A DNA stretch of 16,996 bases from UBA4416 sp044353195 (GTDB lineage: Bacteria > Bacteroidota > Bacteroidia > B-17B0 > Aurantibacillaceae). A program made the position numbers and the translations under genes. The stretch covers positions 1 to 16,996 of the forward strand of contig JBILCJ010000026.1 of assembly GCA_044353195.1 (NCBI GenBank), written 5' to 3'. The number at the start of each line of letters is the position of its first letter. Within the stretch, counting starts at the first letter, position 1. Shown here in pieces: positions 7,383 to 14,325 of the stretch. The notes beneath the pieces were generated by a model, which did not search any database, was not told where the DNA came from, and saw only the letters and a program-made list of their open reading frames with translations.

Positions 7383-8492
7383 ATGAAAAAAACACTTCTT
7401 ATTATTATGAGCATTGTATCAATAAATGCAGTGGCTCAAACATCATTTAATTTTTCTATTAATGGGTCTTTCAAAAACACGAAAGACAACAGCAAAATTT
7501 TCATACATCATAAATGGGATGACGGAACTTTTACAGATAGCCTAAAATTAAAGGGTGGAAAATTTGTATTAAACGGAAAGTCTTCTGAACCAAATATGTA
7601 TTGGATTACAAAAACCAACAACCCAAACGAACAGCCAAATTTGATATTTTTTGTCGATGTCGGTAAAACAAGTGTTACAGGGAATATAGATAGTTTGCCA
7701 TTTGCCGCAGTTTCTGGCGGACCAACTCAAAAAGATTATGTAGATTATAACACCTTGATGGGAAATTTTAGTGTTAAACAACAAGCTATCGTTAATGCTT
7801 ATAACGAAGCAAAAAACAAAGGAGATAATAATGTCATGAATCAAAAAGTGGGCGAATATCAAGCTCTTGATGTTGAAGTAAAATCTGCATTAGCTGGATT
7901 TATTAGTAATCATTCTAAATCGCCTATTAGCGGATATGCCATTTATTATAACTTTCAAAATGCAACTGGACCAGTTGAAGAACTTGAAAAAATTGTAAAC
8001 TTATTGGATAAAAGCACTGAAAATACTAAATACGGAAAATTAGGCCGTGAAAAATTAAAACAAATGCGTGGAACCATGATTGGTTATGAAGCATTAAATT
8101 TTTCGCAAGCTGACGTAAATGGTAAGCAAGTCAATTTAAAAGATTTTAAAGGAAAATATGTTTTAGTTGATTTTTGGGCTAGTTGGTGTGGACCGTGCAG
8201 AGGAGAAAATCCAAACGTCGTTAACGCTTATAACAAATACAAAGACAAAGGATTTACTGTACTAGGAGTTTCTTTTGACCAAGATAAAGGGAAATGGCTT
8301 CAAGCAATAGAAAAAGACCATTTAACATGGACTCAAGTAAGCGATTTAAAAGGTTGGGGAAATGAAGCTGGTAAATTATTCGGTATTACTAGTATTCCTC
8401 AAAATTTATTATTAGACAAGGAAGGAAAAATTGTTGCTAAAAATTTAAGAGGTATTGATTTAGAAAATAAACTTGAAGAAATTATTAAATAA
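7383..8492 (+). CDS. TlpA/ResA-like thioredoxin with N-terminal DUF4369-like domain
   Basis: A 369-residue envelope thiol-disulfide oxidoreductase. Signal peptide 1-19 (IVSINAVAQ). Residues ~22-115 form a strand-rich domain with the pattern FSINGSFKN ... KIFIHHKWDDGTFTDSLKLKGGKFVLNG, as in DUF4369 domains that precede TlpA-like thioredoxins in Bacteroidota. A helical linker covers ~118-230. The thioredoxin/redoxin domain is ~236-369: NGKQVNLKDFKGKYVLVDFWASWCGPC with the catalytic Cys269-Gly-Pro-Cys272, a VLGVSFDQD strand and the cis-proline at Pro339 (ITSIPQN). The active site is intact. It probably reduces or exchanges disulfides in exported proteins or cytochrome c; the true partner is unknown. 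It precedes a run of periplasmic folding factors on the same strand (91-nt gap with its own -7 element), in keeping with a shared envelope-folding theme. Confidence 0.92.
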   Translation: MKKTLLIIMSIVSINAVAQTSFNFSINGSFKNTKDNSKIFIHHKWDDGTFTDSLKLKGGKFVLNGKSSEPNMYWITKTNNPNEQPNLIFFVDVGKTSVTGNIDSLPFAAVSGGPTQKDYVDYNTLMGNFSVKQQAIVNAYNEAKNKGDNNVMNQKVGEYQALDVEVKSALAGFISNHSKSPISGYAIYYNFQNATGPVEELEKIVNLLDKSTENTKYGKLGREKLKQMRGTMIGYEALNFSQADVNGKQVNLKDFKGKYVLVDFWASWCGPCRGENPNVVNAYNKYKDKGFTVLGVSFDQDKGKWLQAIEKDHLTWTQVSDLKGWGNEAGKLFGITSIPQNLLLDKEGKIVAKNLRGIDLENKLEEIIK

Positions 8493-8545
8493 AATCAATT
8501 TTTAGGAAGAATTTTTAAAACAATAGGACTATTAAAAAGTAATTA

Positions 8546-8553
8546 TAAATTTG
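8546..8553 (+). promoter_or_regulatory. Probable -7 element for the two-domain PPIase gene
   Basis: TAAATTTG fits TAnnTTTG exactly, 30 nt before the start at 8584. No convincing -33 box is seen at the usual distance. Confidence 0.45.
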
Positions 8554-8583
8554 TTAACGAAACATAAAACAAAAAAATAGAAT

Positions 8584-10689
8584 ATGAAGAAAAGTACATT
8601 AGGATTTTTAACCGCTTCTGCAATTAGCTTAAATATTATAGCGCAATCAAATGAACCAGTTATCATGACTATTAACGGGAAGCCAGTTTACAAAAGTGAA
8701 TTTGAAAACGTTTATAAAAAAAATAACGGCAAAGAAATTAATAAAGAACAAAAATCAATCAGCGAATACGTTGACTTATTTTCAACATTCAAAATGAAAG
8801 TATTTGAAGCTGAAGCAAATGGTTTAGATACAAACTCAGCATTTAAAACAGAATTAGCTGGATATCGCAAGCAATTAGCTTCTCCTTATTTAACTGATAA
8901 AAACGTGAATGATGCCTTATTGGTTGAAGCATATGAGCGTATGAAAACAGAAGTGAAAGCTCAACATATCTTAATCAGAATTGAGGAAGGCGCTTTGCCA
9001 AAAGATACAATTGAAGCCTATACGCGATTAATGATCATTAGAGATGCCATTTTAAAAAAAACAATTTCTGCGGCTAGAATAGCTGAATACGAAAACATAC
9101 TTAAGAAAAGTTCAGCTGGAATTAATAAATCTTCCAATAAAAAAGACAGCGCAAATTACCAATCGAAATTAAATGCGGTAACTAACTTAAGCGCTTACAC
9201 AAATACAGTTGAAGATCTATTTATTGCCGTTGCTAAAAAAACTTCTGAAGATCCTTCTGCAGTCGAAAACGGTGGAGACTTAGGTTATTTCTCATCTTTA
9301 CAAATGGTTTATCCTTTTGAAAACACAGCCTTTAAATTAAACGTAGGCGAAATGAGTATGCCAATTAGAACACGTTTTGGTTATCATATTTTAAAAGTAA
9401 ATGATAAGCGTGCAAGTCAAGGTGAAATATTAACAGCTCATATCATGGTGTCATTTGCAAAAGACATGGGCGAAAAAGATAAAGCCAACTTAAAAACTAA
9501 AATAGATGAAATTTATGCAAAACTAAAATCTGGGTCTAAATTTGAAGAAATTGCTCGTCAATTTTCTGATGATAAACAAAGCGCTGAAAAAGGCGGTCAA
9601 TTGCAATGGTTTGGAAGTAGCAGAATGCCTATTGAATTCGAAAAAGCTTCATTCGCATTACAAAACAATGGAGATTACAGCGAACCATTTACAACAAAAT
9701 ATGGCTGGCATATTGTAAAACGTTTAGATAAAAAAGGTTTAGCAAGTTTTGATGATATGAAAGCTGACTTAAAGCAACGCATCGGAAAAGACAGTAGAAC
9801 ACAAGCTGGAAAAACGTCGTTAATTGCGAAAATTAAAAAAGAAAATAATTTTAAAGAAAACGTCATGTCTAAAACACCCTTTTTGAAAGTGCTTGATTCT
9901 ACTGTTTATCAAGGCAAATGGGAAGCTAAAAAGGCAGATAAATTAGGAAATAAAGAATTATTCACAATTGGTACAACTAAAAAAACACAAAACGATTTTG
10001 CAAAATATATCGAATCGCACCAAACAGCCAGAGCCATCATGGACAATAATATGTTTTTACAACAATCTTATAAAGAGTTTGTAGATGAAACCGTTATTAA
10101 TTTTGAAGATGCTCAGCTAGAAGCGAAGTATCCTGAATATAAAAATTTATTGAAAGAATACCGTGACGGTATTTTATTATTTGATCTTACAGATCGAGAG
10201 GTTTGGAGTAAAGCCATAAAAGATACTGCTGGATTAAGAGTTTATTATTCTAAAAACAAAACAAATTACCTTTGGGAAGAACGCGCTGAAACTGCAACTT
10301 ACAAATGTTTGAACGATAAAATTGCTAAGCAAGTGCGTGGATTACTAAATAAAAACAAAACAGAAAAAGAAATCATTGACATCGTAAATAAATCATCTCA
10401 ATTAAATTTAACATCAGAAAGTGTTACTTATTTAAAAGGTGAAAATAAAGATGTAGATGCCAATTGGAAAAAAGGAATTGTATCTAACAACATTATAGAC
10501 ATTAAAGAAAATAAAGTTGTTGTGTTAGTTATTAATGCCATTTTAGATAAAACTCCTAAAACAATTGCTGAAGCAAAAGGTACAATAACAGCTGATTACC
10601 AAACGTATTTAGAAAAAGAATGGTTAAGCTATTTAAAAAATAAATACACTGTAAAAGTGAATGAAGACGTATTAAAAAGTATTAAATAA
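8584..10689 (+). CDS. Periplasmic peptidyl-prolyl isomerase with two parvulin domains
   Basis: A 701-residue exported PPIase/chaperone, likely helping outer-membrane and secreted proteins fold. Signal peptide 1-21 (SLNIIAQS). N-terminal SurA_N-like region ~24-120. First parvulin domain: KAQHILIRIEEG (125-136, His128), then after an unusual insertion SEDPSAVENGGDLGYFSSLQMVYPFENTAF (221-250) and RFGYHILKV (264-272, His268). Second parvulin domain ~283-382: TAHIMVSF (284-291), FSDDKQSAEKGGQLQWFGSSRMPIEFEKASFAL, KYGWHIVKR (372-380). Both keep the two conserved histidines and the Asp-containing loop, so both could be active. The C-terminal ~300 residues form a mixed helical/strand region without a family I can name. 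A terminator follows 19 nt after the stop. It belongs to a three-gene folding cluster ending in a SurA-like protein, an arrangement I recall from other Bacteroidota. Confidence 0.9.
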   Translation: MKKSTLGFLTASAISLNIIAQSNEPVIMTINGKPVYKSEFENVYKKNNGKEINKEQKSISEYVDLFSTFKMKVFEAEANGLDTNSAFKTELAGYRKQLASPYLTDKNVNDALLVEAYERMKTEVKAQHILIRIEEGALPKDTIEAYTRLMIIRDAILKKTISAARIAEYENILKKSSAGINKSSNKKDSANYQSKLNAVTNLSAYTNTVEDLFIAVAKKTSEDPSAVENGGDLGYFSSLQMVYPFENTAFKLNVGEMSMPIRTRFGYHILKVNDKRASQGEILTAHIMVSFAKDMGEKDKANLKTKIDEIYAKLKSGSKFEEIARQFSDDKQSAEKGGQLQWFGSSRMPIEFEKASFALQNNGDYSEPFTTKYGWHIVKRLDKKGLASFDDMKADLKQRIGKDSRTQAGKTSLIAKIKKENNFKENVMSKTPFLKVLDSTVYQGKWEAKKADKLGNKELFTIGTTKKTQNDFAKYIESHQTARAIMDNNMFLQQSYKEFVDETVINFEDAQLEAKYPEYKNLLKEYRDGILLFDLTDREVWSKAIKDTAGLRVYYSKNKTNYLWEERAETATYKCLNDKIAKQVRGLLNKNKTEKEIIDIVNKSSQLNLTSESVTYLKGENKDVDANWKKGIVSNNIIDIKENKVVVLVINAILDKTPKTIAEAKGTITADYQTYLEKEWLSYLKNKYTVKVNEDVLKSIK

Positions 10690-10708
10690 TACGAAAAGGA
10701 TACATTAA

Positions 10709-10740
10709 AAAAAGGCTGTAACAATTGCTACAGCCTTTTT
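10709..10740 (+). terminator. Intrinsic terminator after the two-domain PPIase gene
   Basis: Perfect 12-bp arms (10709-10720 and 10729-10740) with GGCTGTA/TACAGCC core, an 8-nt loop and a T-run closing the 3' arm. The next gene starts only 16 nt further on, so that gene must rely on read-through or on a promoter not recognised here. Confidence 0.85.
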
Positions 10741-10755
10741 ATTTTAAAAACATCT

Positions 10756-11628
10756 GTGAAAATATTAATACATATAAAAAAATTACTTTGCTTACTTTTT
10801 TTTGCAATGTTAATTCACGCATGCCATTCTTCTTCTAAAAAAACAGATGATAATGGATTGGTATTAGCGAAAGTAAATAAAAAAACATTAACCGTTTCTG
10901 AATTAAACCAATTTACGCCAAAAGGAATTTCGAAAGCCGACAGTGTTATTTTGCTTAAAAAATACATTAATAAATGGGCAAACGACGAACTCTTTTACCA
11001 AGAAGCACTAACCTATCTAACGGTTGAGGATATTGACATTGAAAAAGAAATTGAAAATTATAGAAAAGAATTAATTACGTATAAATTTCAAACAAAATTA
11101 ATTGAAGAGAAACTAGATACCCTCATCAGTCAAGAAGAAATAGAAAGCTATTATAATAAAAATGCTAAGAATTTTTTATTGAAAAATAATATTGTAAAAG
11201 TATTGTATGTAAAAACTCCAGCTTCTATTCCAAATTTAGATAAACTAAAAAAATTATGTTATTCAAACAACCCTAAAGATGCACAACAACTGAATGCATT
11301 ATGTATTCAGTACGCCAATAATTATTATACAAATAATAACACATGGTTGATGTTTGAAGATCTAAAAAAAGAAATTCCACAGTTAAAAGAAGTACCGGAA
11401 TACAATTTACAAAACGGAAAAATTTTTGAGTTTAGTGATTCTAAAAATTATTATTTTTTAAAAATTATTGAAATTAAATCAAAGAATACATTATCTCCCA
11501 TTAATTTTGAGAGAAATAACATCAAAGCAATGCTACTCAACGAAAGAAAGAAAAAATTAATTAATAGCATCAAACAAGATTTTTTTGAGAAAGCTAAAGC
11601 TGACAAACAAATTGAAATTTATAATTAA
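10756..11628 (+). CDS. SurA-like lipoprotein with apparently inactive parvulin domain
   Basis: A 290-residue lipoprotein related in layout to SurA/PpiC proteins. The start is taken as GTG (10756): it gives a full signal MKILIHIKKLLCLLFFAMLIHAC with the lipid-acceptor cysteine at residue 23; no in-frame ATG lies upstream, and the first downstream ATG (10807) would leave only five residues before the cysteine. Residues ~36-135 are helical and SurA_N-like (KVNKKTLTVSELNQF ... LLKKYINKWANDELFYQEAL ... YKFQTKLIEEKL). Residues ~143-240 have the position and strand order of a parvulin domain, but the usual H-I-L is VKVLYVK (148-153), and the usual G-Y-H-I is NYYFLKI (231-237), so both catalytic histidines seem lost. 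A helical tail ends the protein. It stands 7 nt before the surA-like gene, so the two are co-transcribed. A chaperone role without isomerase activity is inferred. Confidence 0.8.
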   Translation: MKILIHIKKLLCLLFFAMLIHACHSSSKKTDDNGLVLAKVNKKTLTVSELNQFTPKGISKADSVILLKKYINKWANDELFYQEALTYLTVEDIDIEKEIENYRKELITYKFQTKLIEEKLDTLISQEEIESYYNKNAKNFLLKNNIVKVLYVKTPASIPNLDKLKKLCYSNNPKDAQQLNALCIQYANNYYTNNNTWLMFEDLKKEIPQLKEVPEYNLQNGKIFEFSDSKNYYFLKIIEIKSKNTLSPINFERNNIKAMLLNERKKKLINSIKQDFFEKAKADKQIEIYN

Positions 11629-11635
11629 ACGCCTC

Positions 11636-12979
11636 ATGAAATTTAAATTAATTATCACACTTATTGTTTTTAGCCTTTTTACAAAAGCTCAGCCACAAAT
11701 ATTAGATAAGGTAATTGCCGTCATTGGTAAAAATCCCTTATTGTTATCTGAAGTTGAAACTTCTTTAGTACAGAAAAAAGAAAAAAATACACCTGATGGC
11801 AATGCGCGATGCAAAGCTTTTGAAGATTTATTATTTCAAAAATTATTAGTTTCTCAGGCAGACAGAGATAGTATTACAGTGGATGATAAAGAAATTGATG
11901 GAGAATTAGGTAGACGAATTAATTATTATGTTGGTATGCTTGGCAGTGAAGAAAAGTTTGAACAGTTTTACGGAAAGCGCATTAGTGTATTTAAAGACGA
12001 ACTAAGAGAGGATGTAAAAGATCAATTGAAGGCGCAAAAAATGCAACAAAAAATAACAGGAGATCTTAAATTAACGCCAAGCGAAGTTAGAACGTATTTT
12101 AATTCTGTTCCTTATGATAGTTTACCAATCATTAATTCTGAAATTGAGATTGGACATATTATTAGAAAACCTCCAGTGAATGATGTGACAAAAAAAGAAG
12201 CAAGAAATTTACTTGAAACATATAGGCAACGTGTTATTAATGGCGAAAGTATGAGTGTTTTGTGTGCGTTGTACAGCGAAGATCCAGGTTCTGCCAAAAA
12301 TGGTGGACGTTACGAATCAGTTATGCGTGGGCAATTTGTCCCAGAGTTTGAAGCTGTTGCATTTAAACTTAAAGCTGGAGAAATTTCAGAAATATTTGAA
12401 ACAACGTATGGCTTTCACTTTATTCAATTGGTTGCACGCAAAGGAGAATCAGTTGACGTAAGACATTTGCTATTATCACCAAAAATTTCTCAAGCAGATA
12501 TTTTAAAAGCAAGAAATGAATTAGATAGCATTCAGAAATTAATTGCAAATGGCACTTTAAATTTTAATAACGCTGCTTTACAATTTAGTGATGATAAAGA
12601 AACGAAACAAAATGGTGGTTTAATTGTAAATCCTGCAACCAACAGCACAAAATGGCAAATTGAGGAATTAGGACAGACTGATCAAAATCTGGTATTCATG
12701 CTTGATAAAATGCAAATTGGTGAAGTAACACCTGTCTTGCAACACACTGGTTCAGATGCAAAACAAGCCTGGCGTGTTGTTTATTTAAAAACAAGAACCG
12801 AACCTCATAAAGCTAACTTAAAAGATGATTACACTAAAATATTAAATATGGCCACCTTTGACCATCAAAAAAAATTAGTAAGCAATTGGATTATTAAAAA
12901 ATCAAAAACAACCTATATAAAAATTAACAGCGAATTCAATAGCTGTAAATTAGAATATGGTTGGACGATTACACCATAA
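11636..12979 (+). CDS. SurA-like periplasmic chaperone/peptidyl-prolyl isomerase
   Basis: A 447-residue exported PPIase. I use the ATG at 11636, 7 nt after the previous stop; a longer frame from a TTG inside the upstream gene would put a charged stretch before the signal peptide and is unlikely. Signal peptide 1-19 (LIVFSLFTKAQ). SurA_N domain ~21-150: ILDKVIAVIGKNPLLLSEVE (22-41) is the classical opening, followed by ARCKAFEDLLFQKLLVSQA. First parvulin domain ~168-268: EIGHIIRKP (His174), YSEDPGSAKNGGRYESVMRGQFVPEFEAVAF, TYGFHFIQL (His261). Second domain ~272-386: VRHLLLSP (His277), FSDDKETKQNGG, but the last histidine motif is replaced by KQAWRVVYL, so this second domain is probably impaired. 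E. coli SurA likewise has two parvulin domains of unequal activity. Role: delivering unfolded outer-membrane proteins towards BAM. Confidence 0.92.
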   Translation: MKFKLIITLIVFSLFTKAQPQILDKVIAVIGKNPLLLSEVETSLVQKKEKNTPDGNARCKAFEDLLFQKLLVSQADRDSITVDDKEIDGELGRRINYYVGMLGSEEKFEQFYGKRISVFKDELREDVKDQLKAQKMQQKITGDLKLTPSEVRTYFNSVPYDSLPIINSEIEIGHIIRKPPVNDVTKKEARNLLETYRQRVINGESMSVLCALYSEDPGSAKNGGRYESVMRGQFVPEFEAVAFKLKAGEISEIFETTYGFHFIQLVARKGESVDVRHLLLSPKISQADILKARNELDSIQKLIANGTLNFNNAALQFSDDKETKQNGGLIVNPATNSTKWQIEELGQTDQNLVFMLDKMQIGEVTPVLQHTGSDAKQAWRVVYLKTRTEPHKANLKDDYTKILNMATFDHQKKLVSNWIIKKSKTTYIKINSEFNSCKLEYGWTITP

Positions 12980-12980
12980 T

Positions 12981-13000
12981 TTTTTGAATTAATTCAAAAA
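12981..13000. repeat. Perfect 20-bp palindrome just after the surA-like gene
   Basis: TTTTTGAATT followed by AATTCAAAAA reads identically on both strands and begins 2 nt after the stop codon. It could form a weak hairpin at the 3' end of the transcript, but the stem is AT-only apart from two G-C pairs and no T-run follows on the plus strand, so it is a poor classical terminator. Confidence 0.4.
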
Positions 13001-13003
13001 TAA

Positions 13004-13135
13004 AAAGGCTTACAATTATTAGATGTATTTGAAAAGCAAGCGAAACAATTTGTTACACACAAACATAAAACATCAGAAACATACACTTATACAACTAAAG
13101 GTGGCTTTATAACCGAATGTTTTTGGCGGGTATAA
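13004..13135 (+). pseudogene. Possible 3' remnant of a lost coding sequence
   Basis: Between two stops lies an open stretch of 43 codons without an ATG, ending TTKGGFITECFWRV and a TAA. The amino-acid mix (LLDVFEKQAKQFVTHKHKTS) reads like real protein and ends like a C-terminus, yet no start exists and I recognise no family. It may be the tail of a decayed gene or simply chance. The rest of the 192-nt gap after the surA-like gene shows only the palindrome. Confidence 0.2.
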
Positions 13136-13171
13136 ACTAATTAACTGCAATCCAACTAAACATAAATTCAA

Positions 13172-13591
13172 ATGAGAAACTTTCGCAAATATTTACTGAT
13201 AACACTAATACTATTGACAACAACTTTGTGTTTGACAAATTGTATAATGTGTGATTCTGCTTGTAGCTCATACATTGATAATAAAACAAATGGCGACATA
13301 TATTTAATTTTAGAAGCAAATACGAAAAATGATATTAAAACCATAGCCTATTTCGCAAGCAAATCAAATATTACTAAATACACTATTGACACATTGAAAA
13401 ATTTAGGGACTATTAAAATACCTTCATATGAGAAACTTATGACATATTCTGGACCTGGCTTAGAACCAGCTTGTAATTTAAAGTATCTCAAAATAGTAAC
13501 ATTAGACAATATTATGGAAATGAAAAGTACACACGAAATTGATGAAAAATTTGAAAAAAATGGAGTAATATTTACAATGACAATTAAATAA
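13172..13591 (+). CDS. Small lipoprotein of unknown function
   Basis: A 139-residue protein with an N-terminal lipoprotein signal (basic RNFRK, hydrophobic YLLITLILLTTTLCL, then TNC with the likely acceptor at Cys24). Cysteines at 27 and 31 follow at once (CIMCDSAC), and a fourth at 101, so disulfides are possible. The mature region begins SSYIDNKTNGDIYLILEA, a strand pattern often seen at the start of small Bacteroidota lipoproteins, and ends in VIFTMTIK. I do not recognise a family. The minus-strand frame overlapping it (13348-13668) has neither a signal nor a known motif, so I prefer this strand. It lies in a loosely packed stretch between the surA-like gene and the acetyltransferase with no clear promoter. 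Confidence 0.7.
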   Translation: MRNFRKYLLITLILLTTTLCLTNCIMCDSACSSYIDNKTNGDIYLILEANTKNDIKTIAYFASKSNITKYTIDTLKNLGTIKIPSYEKLMTYSGPGLEPACNLKYLKIVTLDNIMEMKSTHEIDEKFEKNGVIFTMTIK

Positions 13592-13601
13592 ATTATGCAA
13601 A

Positions 13602-13697
13602 ATGAATTGGCGAAGAAACATATTATCTTTAAATAAACGTATGGTAGACGAGTGTTCCAAAACCGCACAAGTTCTGGCTGAAAACCTTTATTATTAA
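13602..13697 (+). other. Possible 31-residue small ORF
   Basis: An ATG-started frame begins 10 nt after the lipoprotein stop and encodes MNWRRNILSLNKRMVDECSK then TAQVLAENLYY. The local base use is richer in G and C than the flanking gaps. It could be a tiny gene, a fragment of a decayed gene or chance; nothing identifies a family. The remaining bases up to the next gene at 13728 show no other feature. Confidence 0.15.
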
Positions 13698-13727
13698 GCA
13701 GCCCTTGATAACCTAAATAAAATATTT

Positions 13728-14243
13728 ATGTCGACACAAAAAAATAATTTTGTTTATAGAATAGCGTCCCTTTCTGACAAAGAACAGTTAAAAGATCTAG
13801 CATTAATTTCTTACGGTCAATTTTATAATTTGCTGACACCAGAAAATTCTAAAGCACTCAGTGACTCCTTAAATAACGATGATAAATTAATTGAATTAAT
13901 TACTATTTCAACTTGTTATGTTTGTTTATATGAAGACGTCATCATTGGGATGGCGCATATAATTCCTAATGGAAACCCTTCGGACATTTTTAAAACAGAA
14001 TGGTCATATATTAGAATGGTTGGAGTAAATCCTAAATACCAAGGACAAGGTATAGCAAAATCTTTAACAAAAATGTGTGTTGACAAAGCAAACCAGACAA
14101 AAGAAAAAACAATTGCATTGCACACTTCTGAATTTATGGACGCTGCAAGGCATATATATGAATCATTAGGCTTTAAGGTATTACACGAGATCGCACCAAG
14201 GTTAGGAAAAAAATATTGGTTATACACCTTAGACTTAAGTTAA
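13728..14243 (+). CDS. GNAT-family N-acetyltransferase
   Basis: A 171-residue cytoplasmic acetyltransferase of the GNAT superfamily, which moves an acetyl group from acetyl-CoA to an amine. The fold order is visible: strand 1 FVYRIASLSDKEQL (8-21), a helical region ~22-60, strands CYVCLYEDVIIGMAHIIP (63-80), then motif A RMVGVNPKYQGQGIAKSLT (96-114) with the Q/R-x-x-G-x-G/A pyrophosphate-binding loop (Q105-G-Q-G-I-A), and motif B with IALHTSEFMDAARHIYESLGFK (129-150). Length is normal for a single-domain GNAT. The acceptor substrate cannot be told from sequence. Neighbours give no pathway hint, and no promoter of the TAnnTTTG type lies directly upstream. Confidence 0.88.
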   Translation: MSTQKNNFVYRIASLSDKEQLKDLALISYGQFYNLLTPENSKALSDSLNNDDKLIELITISTCYVCLYEDVIIGMAHIIPNGNPSDIFKTEWSYIRMVGVNPKYQGQGIAKSLTKMCVDKANQTKEKTIALHTSEFMDAARHIYESLGFKVLHEIAPRLGKKYWLYTLDLS

Positions 14244-14325
14244 AACTTTTAGTGGCGACCATGCAAACCGTTATCAACAATAATAACACGCCTTTTTTAT
14301 CAAACATCTAAAAATGCATTACAAA

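Noticed and set aside
7569..7862. Minus-strand open frame inside the TlpA-like gene
   Set aside because: Antisense shadow of a gene with an intact signal peptide and WCGPC active site; no motif or promoter.
11585..11635. Upstream extension of the surA-like gene from a TTG
   Set aside because: It overlaps the preceding gene and adds a basic stretch before a clear signal peptide; the ATG at 11636 fits better.
13595..13636. 13-codon ORF directly after the small lipoprotein gene
   Set aside because: Too short to distinguish from chance, overlaps another small frame, and no upstream signal.
13348..13668. Minus-strand open frame of 106 codons opposite the small lipoprotein
   Set aside because: Hydrophobic and patchy composition typical of the antisense of an AT-rich gene, no recognisable domain, and the plus strand has a good lipoprotein signal.
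13916..14227. Minus-strand open frame of 103 codons opposite the GNAT gene
   Set aside because: Lies wholly inside a well-supported acetyltransferase gene and shows no motif of its own.
14244..14325. Possible terminator or gene fragment between the convergent GNAT and carboxylase genes
   Set aside because: GGCG and CGCC followed by a T-run could pair only across a loop of about 40 nt, and the open stretches there are under 20 codons; nothing supportable.
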